Assembly (NCBI RefSeq): GCF_000151315.2
Contig: NW_011887299.1
Coordinates: 482,206 to 525,364 of the forward strand
Length of the DNA: 43,159 nt
Direction of reading: 5' to 3'
From: Capsaspora owczarzaki ATCC 30864
Lineage: Eukaryota; Opisthokonta; Filasterea
The notes below the pieces were generated by a model. It was not told the origin of the DNA. It did no database searches and saw only the letters and a list, made by a program, of their open reading frames with translations. Shown piece after piece: positions 20,301 to 32,400 of this stretch (position 1 is its first letter; each line of letters starts with the position of its first letter). A program made the translations under genes and the position numbers.

Positions 20301-21006
20301 GCATTGGTCTCCGCTCTCATCCTCACCTCCAGATGCCACCGCTGGTTCGGCTCGATCCGACGATGCCGCACCTCCAGCCAAACCTCCACGGTCGAGCCAC
20401 CCCAGACCCATCCCTCAGTCGTCCTTGACGTCCACATCGCCAGGGTCATCTTCGCCTCCGACTGGCAGCATTGCATCCTCTTCGTCGTTTGCTCGACCAA
20501 GTGGCTCGCCACGAAAGCCGCCTCCGCCTCTACGTGGCCGTGATGAGATTAGCAATCTACTCGACTCGATCGATTCGTCCGTGGAGCGTCGCGACCCACT
20601 TGGTCCGCCGGCGGCCCATCAACGACACAGTTCGAGCGCCTCGCACAGCTCTCGCACCCCGTCTGGTAGTGGCTCTTTCACATCAACTACCGGTGGTGGA
20701 CCTCCTCCGGTCTCTGTGGCTCGTCTCTTCCTGGGTAATTTGCCCGAGAATCGACCTGCATCTCCCGAAACCAGTCACTCACCGCACTCTTCCACCGGCT
20801 TGCGGTCGCCCCGTGCTTGCATCTCGCCCGCTCCTCACGAAGACAGCGAGCACGAGTCGGACAGCACCACTTATGCAGAAGTGCGGGCGTTGCAAAAACC
20901 AAGCCGAGCCGCTCCACTCAATAGCGGCCCCAGCACTCGACCATCGCTAGCATCCATTGCTTCCGAACGCGAGGTTTTGTATGCCGCGGTCGATCAGCAA
21001 TTTTAG
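16216..21006 (+). CDS. SAM-SH3-PH scaffold protein with C-terminal tyrosine motifs
   Basis: Exons are 16216-16243 (proposed), 17556-18790 and 18910-21006. With this first exon the total is 3360 nt and closes in frame (1119 residues). The SAM domain (residues about 11-74) begins [16 protein letters not shown] long acidic/Ala-rich linker follows. The SH3 domain (about 545-612) has [19 protein letters not shown], then WWRC and GFVPACLV. The PH domain (about 659-757) has [20 protein letters not shown] and ends [16 protein letters not shown]. The Ser/Pro-rich tail has proline motifs (PPAKPPR) and two tyrosine motifs, TTYAEV and VLYAAV. It is probably a membrane-associated adaptor. Domain content recalls yeast Boi1/2, but in a different order. 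Exon 1 is the weak point, with an intron of 1.3 kb. The rest is firm. Confidence 0.82.
16244..17555 (+). other. Proposed long first intron, microsatellite-rich
   Basis: This holds a T-run of 25 right after the donor (16249-16273), a CACACT/CA repeat (16368-16410), TTTTTA repeats (16455-16507), GATGATGGT repeats (17130-17175) and a CAT repeat (about 17351-17390). A 57-codon acidic frame at 17015-17188 looks coding and might be an alternative first exon, but its possible splice donor does not fit the phase of the SAM exon. Confidence 0.4.
17351..17390 (+). repeat. (CAT)n microsatellite
   Basis: About 13 CAT units lie in the long first intron of the SAM-SH3-PH gene. Confidence 0.9.
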
Positions 21007-21432
21007 CGACAATGTTTGGCGCGTCTTTGAGCCTGCACGCGGCCGTTCACCAACCTCCCTGTTGCACTTTTTGGTTCCTTTCGCGCTGGCATCATGACTG
21101 CTCTCGCGTTCTGCCTTGTTCGTTGGGAGGAACAAAACCCAAACCCCTTCCCCCATCCGGCTTGAGCTATTCTTTTCATTTTATTCACTCGGGTTTCTAT
21201 TTACTTCATTTAGCATTCTTATTTTTTTTTCGACTTATCCATCACTCGCTCGCGCTTTTTTTCTCGGTGTCTTCTTTTGTCGGTGTCTTGCGATTGTATT
21301 CTTGTCTGGGCTTATCTCTTTGCCATAAACTTTCATTTCGTTTTCATTGTTGATTGCATTCTTTTTTAACATTGTGACATTTAAGATCTACAGTATTCAG
21401 TGATTCAGCCAACCCCATTTTTTTTGCAGCAT
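21007..21432. other. Convergent 3' spacer
   Basis: This T-rich spacer of 426 bp lies between two convergent genes, so it must hold both 3' UTRs. No canonical AATAAA close to either stop was seen. No gene is recognised. Confidence 0.5.
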
Positions 21433-24400
21433 TTAAGGCGTAATAATCCCATCGCCAGGTTGATGTGCTTCAATATCAAGCGTTAGTTGAGCGATCTTGG
21501 CATGAAGCCGATCCACGTCTTTGTCCATCGAGTCGCTCATGTCGGCGTGCACGTGAGACTGTTGTTGCAGCAGCAGCTTGTCAAGTCGCTCTTGATAACG
21601 GGCACGAAGCGTTACGAGCGCGTCGACTCCGGTGTGGGACACGGCCGCGACAAAGCCTGGACTTAGCTCGCCCGGATGGAACGCGGGAGATGGCCTTCCA
21701 CTGCTGTTCACGGGAGAGCCAAAGCTGGGAGGGCCCGTCGTGTCCATGGTCCGTGTTCGTGTTCTGGTGCGCGTGGCAGCGTGACTCGCAGCATAGTTAT
21801 TGGGCGAGCTACTGAGATGGGCTGTCGGCGCCATGGGAGGGTCGACCAACGCACCTTGCAGCGAATGCAGAGAAGTAGTGGAGGCGGTGCGTCCGTGAGA
21901 GTCTTCTGTACTTCCTGCTGGCGCCAGCGAGCTATCACTCGCAGGCTTCGTCATGTACTGAAACCCAGCGGCGGATGACTTGCTCACGGCCAATGAAGAG
22001 TCAGCCCGCAAATTGTGCGCCTGGACAGCCTCAATCTGCTGCCGCAAGCTTGGCACGTCCGAAAATGGGTGCTGGCGCTGCTGACTCTGCATGGCAGACA
22101 TGATGGTGTCGAGCGAGGCCGACTGATGAGCGAGGTCGAGCTGCGCCAAATACTGCTCGTGCGAAGTAGTAGTAGTGAACTGGTGTTTCGTGTGGGTGAC
22201 GGCCGGTTCCGAGCCAGCTGCATTTGTGGACAAACTTTGGAAGGAATGCGCCACTGCGAGCGCGCTCGTGGCAACCACAACGGTTACGGGGGATGCAGCA
22301 GCCGAATGACTGTTGGCGAGCAGGCTGGGCATTGCGGTTGAATTGGACGTTGTCAGCGAGCCAGTGGGAATGCTGTGGGTCGAGGTTACGCTGGTCGATT
22401 TGTCGATGGGCGTCAAAGCGAGCGACGGCACGACTGGCAAAGTCGAATCAGCCGCCGTCGGGCTGGGCAGTTCTCCCAGTAGCACCAAGACGCCCCGAGC
22501 GCGCTCTCGTGTCGCTTCAGGTGCCAAATAAGAGTCCAATTCATTGTCTACTGCCTCGGTCGGGCTAGTGGAGTTTGCCACCCCAGCCAACTGCCGAATG
22601 TGTGCCATCGTGTCCGACCGCTGCAGCAAGACCTTCCTGGCCTTGGATGTTGCGGACGCGCTTGAGGCCTTGGTGAGCAAATTTTCAATGGCCCGCAACA
22701 CGTGCCGGTGGATCTATATCGGTAGAAGGGAGTGGAACAGTCAGGCAAACCGAAAACAACCAAACAAAACAAAAACTAAACAATAACAAACCACCCCCCC
22801 CTACGCACTTCACTCCAGACCACAACTACCAACCTCGTCGGAGGGAACAGAAAACAGCTGAAATACTTGCGAAATCACATCCAGAATCGTGTCATGATTG
22901 CGCTCAAAGAGGGCAAAGTTAGCCAAGCCTCGCGCCACATGGCATTGCATCTCCACCACGGACGAGTGCTCGACGGCAAGGATGCACAGAGCGGTAATCA
23001 TCTCGGGTGGAATGATGAGCTGGCTTTCCAGGGTGCTGGCAAGGTTGGCGACAGCGCATGCGCAATGCGAGATGGTGTGCAAATTCGGACAAACGCACAG
23101 AACACTGACCAGCGCACCGCCCATGGTCATGTCCTCATTCAGAACGCGCGCACGAGCGCGCTCCGAGTGCATCGTGATGAACGCAATGCTTTTAGCAGCA
23201 TACTTTTGCACAATCTCGTTTGGGGAGAGCAGAAGGGACTGCAGTGATCGTAAGGCACCCTTGCGATCCGCCACAATGGCAGACTGCCCGGCTTCGAACG
23301 ACACGAGGATGGAGAGGCATCGGCCTGCTAATGTTTGCACCGCATCCGACACGATCGACGAGGTCGAGAGATAGAGAGCGGCGTGAATGATGTTGTCCTG
23401 CAGCAGTAGTCTAGCACATGCGCAAGCAGATGAAAAGTACGACAGTTGTTAGCTCTTCATGCGGTGACCGCAGAAAAGTTGAGGTCAAAAAATAACAACA
23501 ACAACAACCCCCCCCCCAACAACAACAACAACAGCCAACCCCTCCCCCGCCCTCGCAAAGGAATGAAAATCACTCACATGCGCGTCTCCTCGGTTTTGCT
23601 GAGAATACACAGGTTTCGCAGCACGTTCAGAAGCGCGCTATCAGAAGCAGTGCGGCCAATGAGTGCGAGCAGAGTTCTGCACACACCGAGTCTTGCAAGC
23701 GATGCATGCGCCGACGGGCGCTTGGTAATGTGAAACAGGCCCTCGGTTGCAAAGAATTGCACCTCTGTTCAAGAAACAAATCAGAAAAACTCACAATTTG
23801 GTGAAACGCGGCTCTTTAATTGGACTGCCGTGTCGCGCCTGCACCTCACGCACGCACCTGTTGACGAGCTCCGACACAATCGGGCAAGGGCGAGAATGCC
23901 ACCTTGGCTCACAACGCGAGCAAACCAATCGTCCCGCGCGGAGAGCTCGGATAATGTGCGTGCCACTCGGACGAGCTGGCGGACGGACTCGGAGCCGGAT
24001 TCGCGCCCGGCATTGTCCTCCAGAATGGACGCCGAGTTTGGAGCCGGCGACAATGACGCTGCCAGTGCAGCAGAGACCAGCTTTGCCACCGGAACGCAGT
24101 CATCGCAAACACGTTCCGGTTCCGAGTAGTTTAGCAACGGCAGTGGTAGTTTTGTAGTGCAGCATGTGTGGCACAGCACTCGACTACGAGTTTCAAAAAT
24201 CCCCAAAAAGCACACCAATCCGAGCCAGTGAGTGCGCGCGCGCGTGTGTGTGCAGTGAGCCAATGGTTTGTTCCAAGTCCAGCGTAGTCAAGTTCAAGTC
24301 AAAATGAAGCAAAACCAGGGTGAGCAAAGCGGCAAAAATCAGCCGTAAAAGCAATCACCCAATGCAAACGCAATCTCCCAATGCAATAATGCAATGGGCT

Positions 24401-25125
24401 CACACTGGAACCATCTCCAAATGCGAAGCTGCTCAGAAAGACAGCTCCAAGTGCGAAATGTATCTCTCGGATCCCACCCCGCGCTCAAAGAGCCAACATG
24501 GCGCACACACAGAAACGCGAACTCACCCGCATTGCCTGCAGTGGTGTCTGCGGCGCCCGAGCGAGAACGGCTGGCCACAGCGCAGACAGCTGAGCGCGCC
24601 GTCGCCGAGCCAGAGCGGGCGCTGAAACGGCAGCCCCGCCACGTTCACATTGCCAGTGTGGTTATTACTATTACTATGACTATTACTGCCACGACCAGTG
24701 CTGCTGCTGCTGCTGCTGCTGCCCTCGTCATGGGCGAGCTGCGGATCGGGCGTCGGCGTCGTTGTGGTTTCAGAGCGGTCGCGCTGCATTGCCGCCAGAA
24801 CGCGATCCGTCACCGACCCAGACGACGCAACATCAGCAGCAGCAGCAGCGTAAGATGAAGATGAAAACGAGACTGGCGTTGTCGCAGAGTCGCCGCTGCG
24901 GACGGCCGCGCGATCGGACGACGGTAGTGATGACATCGACGCCGTCCGACTCTGGCTCTGGTTCTGGCTCTGAGTGCCACTGACAGCGGGGTTGTTGAGA
25001 CTATGACTATGGCTGCGGCCGGGCTGAGATGGCGGCGGAGGCGTAAAGTGGCCGCTCGCGAGCATCAGATCGACCGCGTCGTCCTGCGGCGGCCGCCACG
25101 CCATCGCAACAACGCCGCGACTCAT
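21433..25125 (-). CDS. FYVE zinc finger-armadillo repeat protein
   Basis: Exons are 24527-25125, 23858-24183, 23578-23764, 22834-23410 and 21433-22713 (2970 nt, 989 residues, exact frame). After a Ser/Gln-rich N-terminus comes a complete FYVE finger (residues about 175-235): WLGD, CLRC, RRRHHCRQCG, CHTC, RVCDDC, giving eight zinc Cys and the basic phosphoinositide patch. An intron cuts it just after RQCG. The next 350 residues are helical with armadillo-like repeats (VRTLSELSARDDWFARVVSQGG, LLNVLRNLCILS, VQKYAAKSIAFI, CACAVANLASTL, VARGLANFALF). The C-terminal third is low-complexity and ends with a short coiled coil. A PI3P-binding endosomal adaptor is expected. I know no well-studied animal protein with this arrangement. 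Confidence 0.85.
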
Positions 25126-25454
25126 ATTCCGATGAGTGGAAAAATAAAATAATCAAACTTGGACTGAAGATCAATTGTAATGAGCGTGCCAGGAAGAATA
25201 AGAAAAATGAATCGAAGGGAACGAAAGGAAATCAAAAACGAAGAGGAAGACGCGGCTAAAAATGAATTTGACAGGTTTCGACTGAGAATGACAAAACCGA
25301 CGAAGGCGGCAACTCTTAGCAATCAAGTGACAGAGTCAAAAGCGTCGTTGTAATCGTGGGGGTGAGCAGACAAGCAACAACAGCAGCAACAGCAACGAGT
25401 TGAGCAAGCAACAGGACGATGATGCTAAAATGAATGGATCCGTTCGAGTTCAAT
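25126..25454. other. Intergenic spacer
   Basis: This spacer of 329 bp, A/T-rich, lies between adenosine deaminase (stop at 25455) and the FYVE gene start, both minus. No gene is seen. Confidence 0.5.
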
Positions 25455-27129
25455 CTAGGAGGAGTACACTTCAGAGAGGTAGTCGCGCAGCAGCGCCTTG
25501 TCGTCAGAGTCGAGGAAGGTCGCTTCGGCAGCATTGAGTGTCTGTTGCCACACCAAAAAAGTTAGACTCCGAGCAAAAAGCTCACCGCTTGCCCCTCCTA
25601 ACGCCTTACCGCGCGCTGGAGAGCAGAGGGGGCAAGGTGAAACTCGGATACAGCCAGCTCATGTTCCTCGCGAACGTTGGTGCGGCACACGGCTGGATCG
25701 TCACTGTTCAGAGAAAAGTTGAGGCGGTCTGCCTCAAACTTGACGATGGGGTGGTTTTGGGCTGACGCAACTGCACCAGTCTGCAGACTGGAGGTCAAGC
25801 AGCATTCCAAGTGGACGAGGTCTCGCTTTGAGAGCATCCACGGAGTGCGATTAGGACCAAAACAAAAAAAAAGCAAAAGGTATCACGCACCGACCATACA
25901 AAGTGCAATCATTTGCACATACCTTGACGCGTTCGTACACTTGCTGGTCGTCGATAATGTGATAGCCATGGCCAATGCGCTCAGCATGAAGGACATCGAG
26001 GGCCTGCGCGGAATGTGCAGAATGAGCAATTTTCAAACTCCAAGCATCTCGTTGTAGCAAAAAGGCCCACACACCTCAGAAACGTTTGCAGCAGGGCCAG
26101 CCTCGCCAGCATGCACAGTTCGGCGAATGGACTGCTCTTTGGCGAATTGGAAGGCAGGAGCATGCGGCAATGCCGGAAAGTGGGCCTCGTCACCGGCAAG
26201 ATCAATTCCAACCACACCTGACGATCGATACTTTGCGGCAAGGTGCGCAACCTGCAGTGAAGTTTCTGAGACAAGAGCAGCACAATCGTACGCAACGCGC
26301 TTGTGGTGAGTAACGGGGGGGGGGCGCTGAGTGTTGGATTGGAACAATGGCGCCAAACGATCACAACGAGCTGGGGGTTCCACCCACCGGGCATGTGGCG
26401 CATGCAGCACAGAATGAACTTGGCATAGATGTTAAAGTCTGCGATTCCTCGCTGGAGGCCTCTGCAGGCCGCCTCGATGACCTGCTCGATCGACAATGTC
26501 GCGTCATTGAGCAACTGCGGCGCATAGCGTGCTTCAAAGTAGCAGACGCCCCGCGCGGCCTGATCCTGGCACAGTTCGTAAGCCATGCGCTCAATGGCCT
26601 CGGCGTCACCTCTACGCAATCGCAATGCATACGACCAAGACCCCCAAAAACAAACAAGGGAAGAAGATGTGTCAGTTGTGTGCAGTGGTGGACCGCCCCG
26701 TCTATCCATCCCCGTCCCACCCTAGTATCACTCACCGGATGACTGGGATGAAGACGCCAAAGGTGCTCAGGAACGACGTCAGCGACGTGCAGTCGTGCGC
26801 GACAGTCACGTACTTGTGCAGCTCGTCGACGGTCGACGCGGGAAGCGCAATGCCGCGACGCCTGAGCTCAGAACGACTCAGAACGGCTCAGAAGCAAGCT
26901 CAGACAACAACAACAATCACCAAATCACCAAAATCACCAAAATCACCAAAATCACCAATCATCACTACATTGCACTTGATGAAAAGCTCACTCACTGCGC
27001 AACGTCGAGAATCGTGGATGTCCGCAGCGATCCATCCATATGGCAATGGAGCTCAACGAGAGTCGCGCGCTTTGAGCCGGACGCACGGAGCTTGTTCAGA
27101 ATGTTCACCAGAGTTACGCCTCCAGTCAT
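25455..27129 (-). CDS. ADA: Adenosine deaminase
   Basis: Exons are 26996-27129, 26736-26861, 26388-26611, 26075-26265, 25923-26003, 25610-25825 and 25455-25541 (1059 nt, 352 residues, exact frame; human ADA is 363). The enzyme deaminates adenosine to inosine in purine salvage. Zinc and catalytic residues are in place: ELHCHMDG (H28, H30), the substrate loop VVGIDLAGDE, HAGE with the catalytic Glu and a zinc His, ERIGHGYH with the catalytic His, and SLNSDDP with the zinc/catalytic Asp pair. No signal peptide is seen, so this is the cytosolic ADA and not the secreted ADA2/ADGF type. The fourth exon acceptor was placed at 26266 because it alone gives KFILCCMRHMPETSLQVA in frame. Confidence 0.93.
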
Positions 27130-27282
27130 TGTGGATTGAATGGAATTAAAAAAAAAAATAGGACTGAGCAACCACTAAAATAATAGAATACTGAAAAGAG
27201 GAGGAGGATTGACCGACTGTACTGCAGAGATTGATTCAATCAGAACATCCCACCAAGGATGGACGAAATGTCAACAGCATTT

Positions 27283-28977
27283 TCATTCATCGGCATCGTC
27301 GTCGTCATCGTCGTCGCCAACAAAACCGCCGGAATGGCCTGCAGAAAGAGCAGCCACAGCGTCGGGAGATGGAGTGGGCGGGGCAGCTGCTTCGGCAGGC
27401 GCGCCTTTGATGATGGCGCGCAATATCGCAGACATGTCCTTCGGACGTTCGAGAGCTTGGCTATCAGGCAAGTCGATGCCAGCCTTGCGCAATTCAGGGC
27501 GCGTCCAAGCCTTCGCGTTGCTCTGGAAAGTTCCACCAAGATCTGGGGGCAGTTGCGAAGGATCGACAAAGAGTTGGATCTTTTCCTTGTAGTCGCCTCC
27601 AAGGAAGATGACCTGCAAAGGAAAAACAAACAGAGAGGAAAGGGCCGGGGGGGGGGGCGGGGAATCCCAGCAGACAAGATGAGCAATGCCAGAACGAAAC
27701 AGCACTGAAAGCGACAACAAAGAACACAGCAATTTGCCCACCTTGGATGCGGTTCGGGCGTCCAACCAGCCCTTGACCAAGTTCCAGAACGCACCAAAGA
27801 TCTGCAGAAGAGCACGCGCAATGAATCCCTGCAAACAGTCGCCACACCAGCAGTTGTCAAACTATAACGTTGTTCTTGTCTCTCTTTACCCAAGGCGCGT
27901 TCATGATGATCAGCGCTCCACATCGTTCAATGTACACCTCCTTGAACATCTTGAGCATGGTAAAGATAACGCCGTTGTCCGCTTGGAGCCAGGAAAAGTT
28001 GGTGTTGTCGAAAATGTACGTAAAGCTTTCGACCTGGCCGGGCGTCATGAGCTGGTTGATGGACCGCTCGATGCAGTACATGATGATGCCGGCGCCGTAG
28101 TTGGTGTCCTTTTTGCTCCAGTGCTGCACGCGTGTCAGCAGGATGGGACGGCCCTTCCGGTCGCGCGCTTCGCAGTGCATCGAAACCTGACCCTCGAGCC
28201 AGTACGCGCAGTCGGTGATTGGAATCTCCTGAGGGCGGTACTCTGCTCGCCAGCGCTCCGCCTTGAGCATGAGGTTGCCTGCCTCAGCCACTGCAAAGTC
28301 TCGTCCACGCAAGTAGCGCAGACAGTCGTGGTCGGTCAGCTTGAACTCTGCAATCTGTGCGGCAAACTTGGCTTTGAATTCCTTCAGCGCCGTCTCCATC
28401 TCTGGCGTCAGCGATCCCATGAATCCCGGCTCCAGGTCCTGCATCAATTGACGAGCCTGTTATTTCCAACCAAAACAAAAAAAAAGTGTCAACAGGGTAG
28501 TAGGTAGGTCAGTTTCGCAGCGACACGTTGACGTGCCTTTATTAAGTATCGAGGCAAGGGGAAAGTAAGGGAGTCAGTTTTCGCATTGCCCGTTTATGGC
28601 AGGGCTTATTCCTTCAGAGGTGCTTCTTCATCTGCTCATGTTAGCTTTGCTCTTCTTGTTGTTCCATCCACACAAAGTCGCGCCCCCGCCCCCCCCCAAT
28701 TCCCAGATTCAATGCTGGCAATTGCCTTGCCTGCGGAAGCCAAGAAGCGGTAGAAGAATCAACAAAACCGCTCCTTTTCCCATCATCCCAATTCCGATCA
28801 TTCCATACCACTTCCTCCGCTTGGCATCTCCCCCATTGCATGTCATGACGGAGAACGCCGCAGCGTCATCAATCACAACCCGTTTCTGTCCCAGGACCGG
28901 TTGAAACGGGGGCATTGGCTGAAGGCTTGCGCATATTGTGGTTTCAATTTTGAATTCAAGCCACTTTTCTTTCTGCT

Positions 28978-29020
<43 letters not shown>

Positions 29021-29178
29021 TTCTCGCTGCGGTCGGCTTGCTTCTTCTCCTTCTTCTTGCTCTTCTTCTTCTTGTTCTTGGCGGCCTTGGCGGGGTCTGC
29101 GCCGGCAGCGGATGCGGCGGATGTGGGCTCGGTGTCGTCCACGTCCAGCCCTGCAAACTTGTTGCTACCCGAAGCCAT
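27283..29178 (-). CDS. CRAL-TRIO (Sec14-like) lipid-transfer protein
   Basis: Exons are 29020-29178, 27890-28456, 27742-27828 and 27283-27612, all phase 0 (1143 nt, 380 residues). The first exon encodes an Ala/Lys-rich, highly basic N-terminus ([13 protein letters not shown]). The CRAL-TRIO N-terminal helices follow (DHDCLRYLRGRDFAVAEAGN, residues about 90-110). The lipid-binding domain comes next: ARDRKGRPILLTR, then FKEVYIERCGALIIMNAPW joined to GFIARALLQIFGAFWNLVKG, which contains the lining strand and gate helix. The tail has an acidic run (DDDDDDDADE) before the stop. It should carry a phosphoinositide or other hydrophobic ligand. The basic start may dock it on acidic membranes. The first exon is inferred from phase and the GTAAAA donor. 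Confidence 0.82.
28979..29017 (+). repeat. 39-nt T homopolymer inside a donor-proximal intron
   Basis: On the gene's strand this is an A-run that begins right after the GT of the first intron donor of the Sec14-like gene. Confidence 0.9.
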
Positions 29179-29407
29179 TGATTTTTGTGATGACTGAGGC
29201 GATTGATGACTGAGCAACCGTTGATTTAGATTCTTGGATTCGTTGGTTTGATAGTTTGTTCATAGATAAAACTAAATAGTAATAAAATAATGCAACAATC
29301 ACAAGCTGGAGAAATCAAAACAACCGCAAAACAACCCCCCCAAAAAAACCCAATCCAAATCGCTGTTGTAATCCAGGAGCTCATCCCGGCCCAGGAACTA
29401 CAAAGGC

Positions 29408-32400
29408 CTACGAGCGCGGCTCGGCTCGCAAAAAGCTTGGATGGCTCGAGGGCGGAATGAGCCGGCCAACAATCAGACACTGCACAATCCACTCGCAGGT
29501 GACTGCGGGAATGCCATGCAAATTCGCTCGCCGCACCAGATTGGAAATCTCACGATCGTTCGGGGTTGGCGCTGTGGCTGGCGACGGAAGCAGCAAGAAT
29601 GTTGCGTTTGACTCGGATGCGTGCACGGCATTGGGCGGTCGTTGGGAAACTTTCGCACCACCCGCGTCCAAGACCTTTTTCCAGAACGACTATTCGAGGA
29701 GGGTTGTCCCAATGTCAAGTCGAAGAAGCGAGGCAAGGGGTTGGTGAAGCCATGTGAGAACCAATCGATTGCCACCACAACAAATCAACTCGAAAAAAAA
29801 AACCACTTTTGAAAACAAACAAACAAAAAAAAAACCTCAAAAAACCCTCTTACCCGAAATTCGGCTTCGCCACCAATCAGAACAGTCTGCTCATGGAATG
29901 GACGATGCTCTTTGCTCTTGAAAATAGGACTGAAGCGACAGAACAAACCAAAAATGGACATGAGTCGGCCGGACAAAACACGCACTTTAGGATTGCAAAG
30001 CCACTCACTATTCAATCTCCTGGTTGGTCAGAAGCGAGAGACCCGCAGCAAGCGTGTACTTCTTGGGATCCAAGATGGCATTCTACAAAGGTACACCCAA
30101 GTGAGCAACTTTGAAAAACAGCACAACAAAAACACCCCTTCAACACAGCAACCAACTTGTTCGGCGTTACATGTTTGCAGCAATCCCAAACCCAACGGTG
30201 CGAGATGCAGGTTACTTTGCGACTGCCAATAGCAAGCGCTTGAAGGTACTTGAGCGTGCGCCGCGGTGTGTCAGCAACGACAAATGCCCCTTTGGAAACC
30301 TCAATGTCGGCCTCAAACACAGTGTCCATCACGTGGCCGCCTCCAGCTTCGATTTGCTCGGCCAGTGCGTCCTTCTGGACGACGGAGCCGTCACCGTTCT
30401 TCACAGAGCACGTCAGGTAGAAAATAAAGCCCAAAAACAGCGTGTCCGACTCTGGCATGGCACTTGAATCCCCGCTGAACAGCGTTTCAGCGTTGCTGGC
30501 AAACCCTCGCATGGCAGCGCGCGAAGGGGTCGTTGCAGGACTGGTCGGCATCTGCTTGCGCGCGCCTGACGACAGAGCTGCTGCTTGCCTGCTCCGGACC
30601 GGTGCGACCTCGATGCTCGTGTCTAACGCCGATGGTTCTTCAAAATCACTCGAAGGGCGAACGTGCGTGTTTCTCAAGCCAGTCGCGCTGCTGGCAGCAG
30701 CGCGGGTTGACGTTCCACGGTCCGGTCGAGAGTGAGCCTGAGCGACGACAACAACAGGCTGCTGCGGCGGGTCGTCTTCCATCGCAAACTCATCCACCGA
30801 CTCAACCACGGGTCGCAAGCGTTTGACCATTGGCACGGGGCTCAAGGTAGCTGCACCCTGGTCTTCATGAACACGCTTGATTGATTTGCGAGTTTGGGCT
30901 GAGGTGGCTGCGAACGACATGGGCGGCGGAGACGAGACGGGCGACACAGGCCCAAAATCGACAGGACTCAAGGCGCGAGGCGGAAGGGTGACGGTGATGG
31001 ATGATGGATGCGGGAGACGGCGAGCGAGGACTGGCAGCCACTCTGCTTCGCACACCAAGTCCGCCAAACCACACACGGCCTTGTGCTTGTCGCTCTCAAA
31101 AACGAGCTCAAAGCTCGTCCCAGCCACTACCGGTTTGGAAATGATGGCCAAATCAAAGGCATCTTCGCTGCGGTTGCGTCGGGCAAACACACGCTGACCG
31201 CCCCGCAAGAAGGCAGCGGGAAACAGCGCCGTGACCGGAACGCGCAAGCGATCGCCATCGTCAAATAGGACGATGACCATCTGGACATCGTTCTCGCCCT
31301 GACGCTTGCGTCGCATCGAGTTTGTCGAGTCAGACGTGGCCAGGAGTCGAGCAATGGTGCCTGCGTAAAAGCTTCCGTCCTTCCAGCGAGCCAGCACGCG
31401 ATCGTCGGCAGCGTATTCGGGCATAAGAAGCGAATCCAGGCTGGGTTGTTCGCAGGGTTGCGGACCTGGTGCGGGGGATTTCGCAGCTACAGTGCTGGTG
31501 GCCAGCGCCCCATTGCGAGTCGGGGTGCGAGTCGGGGTGCGAGCAAGAATTGGTCGCTCATCAGCATCGTCGTCCGTCGTGCTCGGACCAGCACGATCTG
31601 TACCATTCTTCTTTCCGGATTGTTGACCCGGCTTGGAAGACTGTCCAGCCTGCTTTTTTCCTGGCAAGACTTTGAATTTTTCTGCCGATGAGACTTGCGC
31701 GCTCGTCGGTAAACGTGCCGTGGTTGTACCTGCGACGCCGGATGGGGCTGCCGGACTGGTAGCTGCCGGACTGGTAGCTGCTGCTGCAAGACCGGGCGAC
31801 GACTTTGACAAAGAAGCACCACCCGAAACGGTTGTTGCGGGTTCGACTGCGCGCGCTCGAGTTTCAGACGGAAGAGACGGGAGCCGAGGACGACCTCCTG
31901 GACGCGCGCTGCTTGTCTGAGGTGATGCCACTACAACCACCGAGGATTCCATCGGCGTTGCTGCCGAGATGGTGGGAAGCAGGGTCAGAGCGGGCGCATC
32001 AACAGGCGGCGATCTCGAAGCTGGGGCGACCACCACCATCGGTGCAGTGTCCGACCTGAGACCGACAGAGGGTTGTCGTCGAGGGATTGGAGCCATTGTC
32101 ATCGCGGGAAGGGCTGGGGTGGCGGTCATCCGCTTTACAAGCTCGTCATGTCCCGATTCATTCGGCATCGGTCCACTCAACATATCGGCCGGATTCAATG
32201 GTCGAAGCCGCTCCACAACTTGCGACGGCTGACAAAACACAATATGCCGCTCTTCAACAACTGTGGGAGCCTCTTCCACCTCCAGCTCGGACTCGAGGAT
32301 TTCGCGGCCATCCGGGAGTGTCTGAAAGGTACGCACGATGCGTCTGGTCGTCACATGTCGCGTGGAGATGGTCGTGATTTTCACCAAGCTTCCGTCGAGT

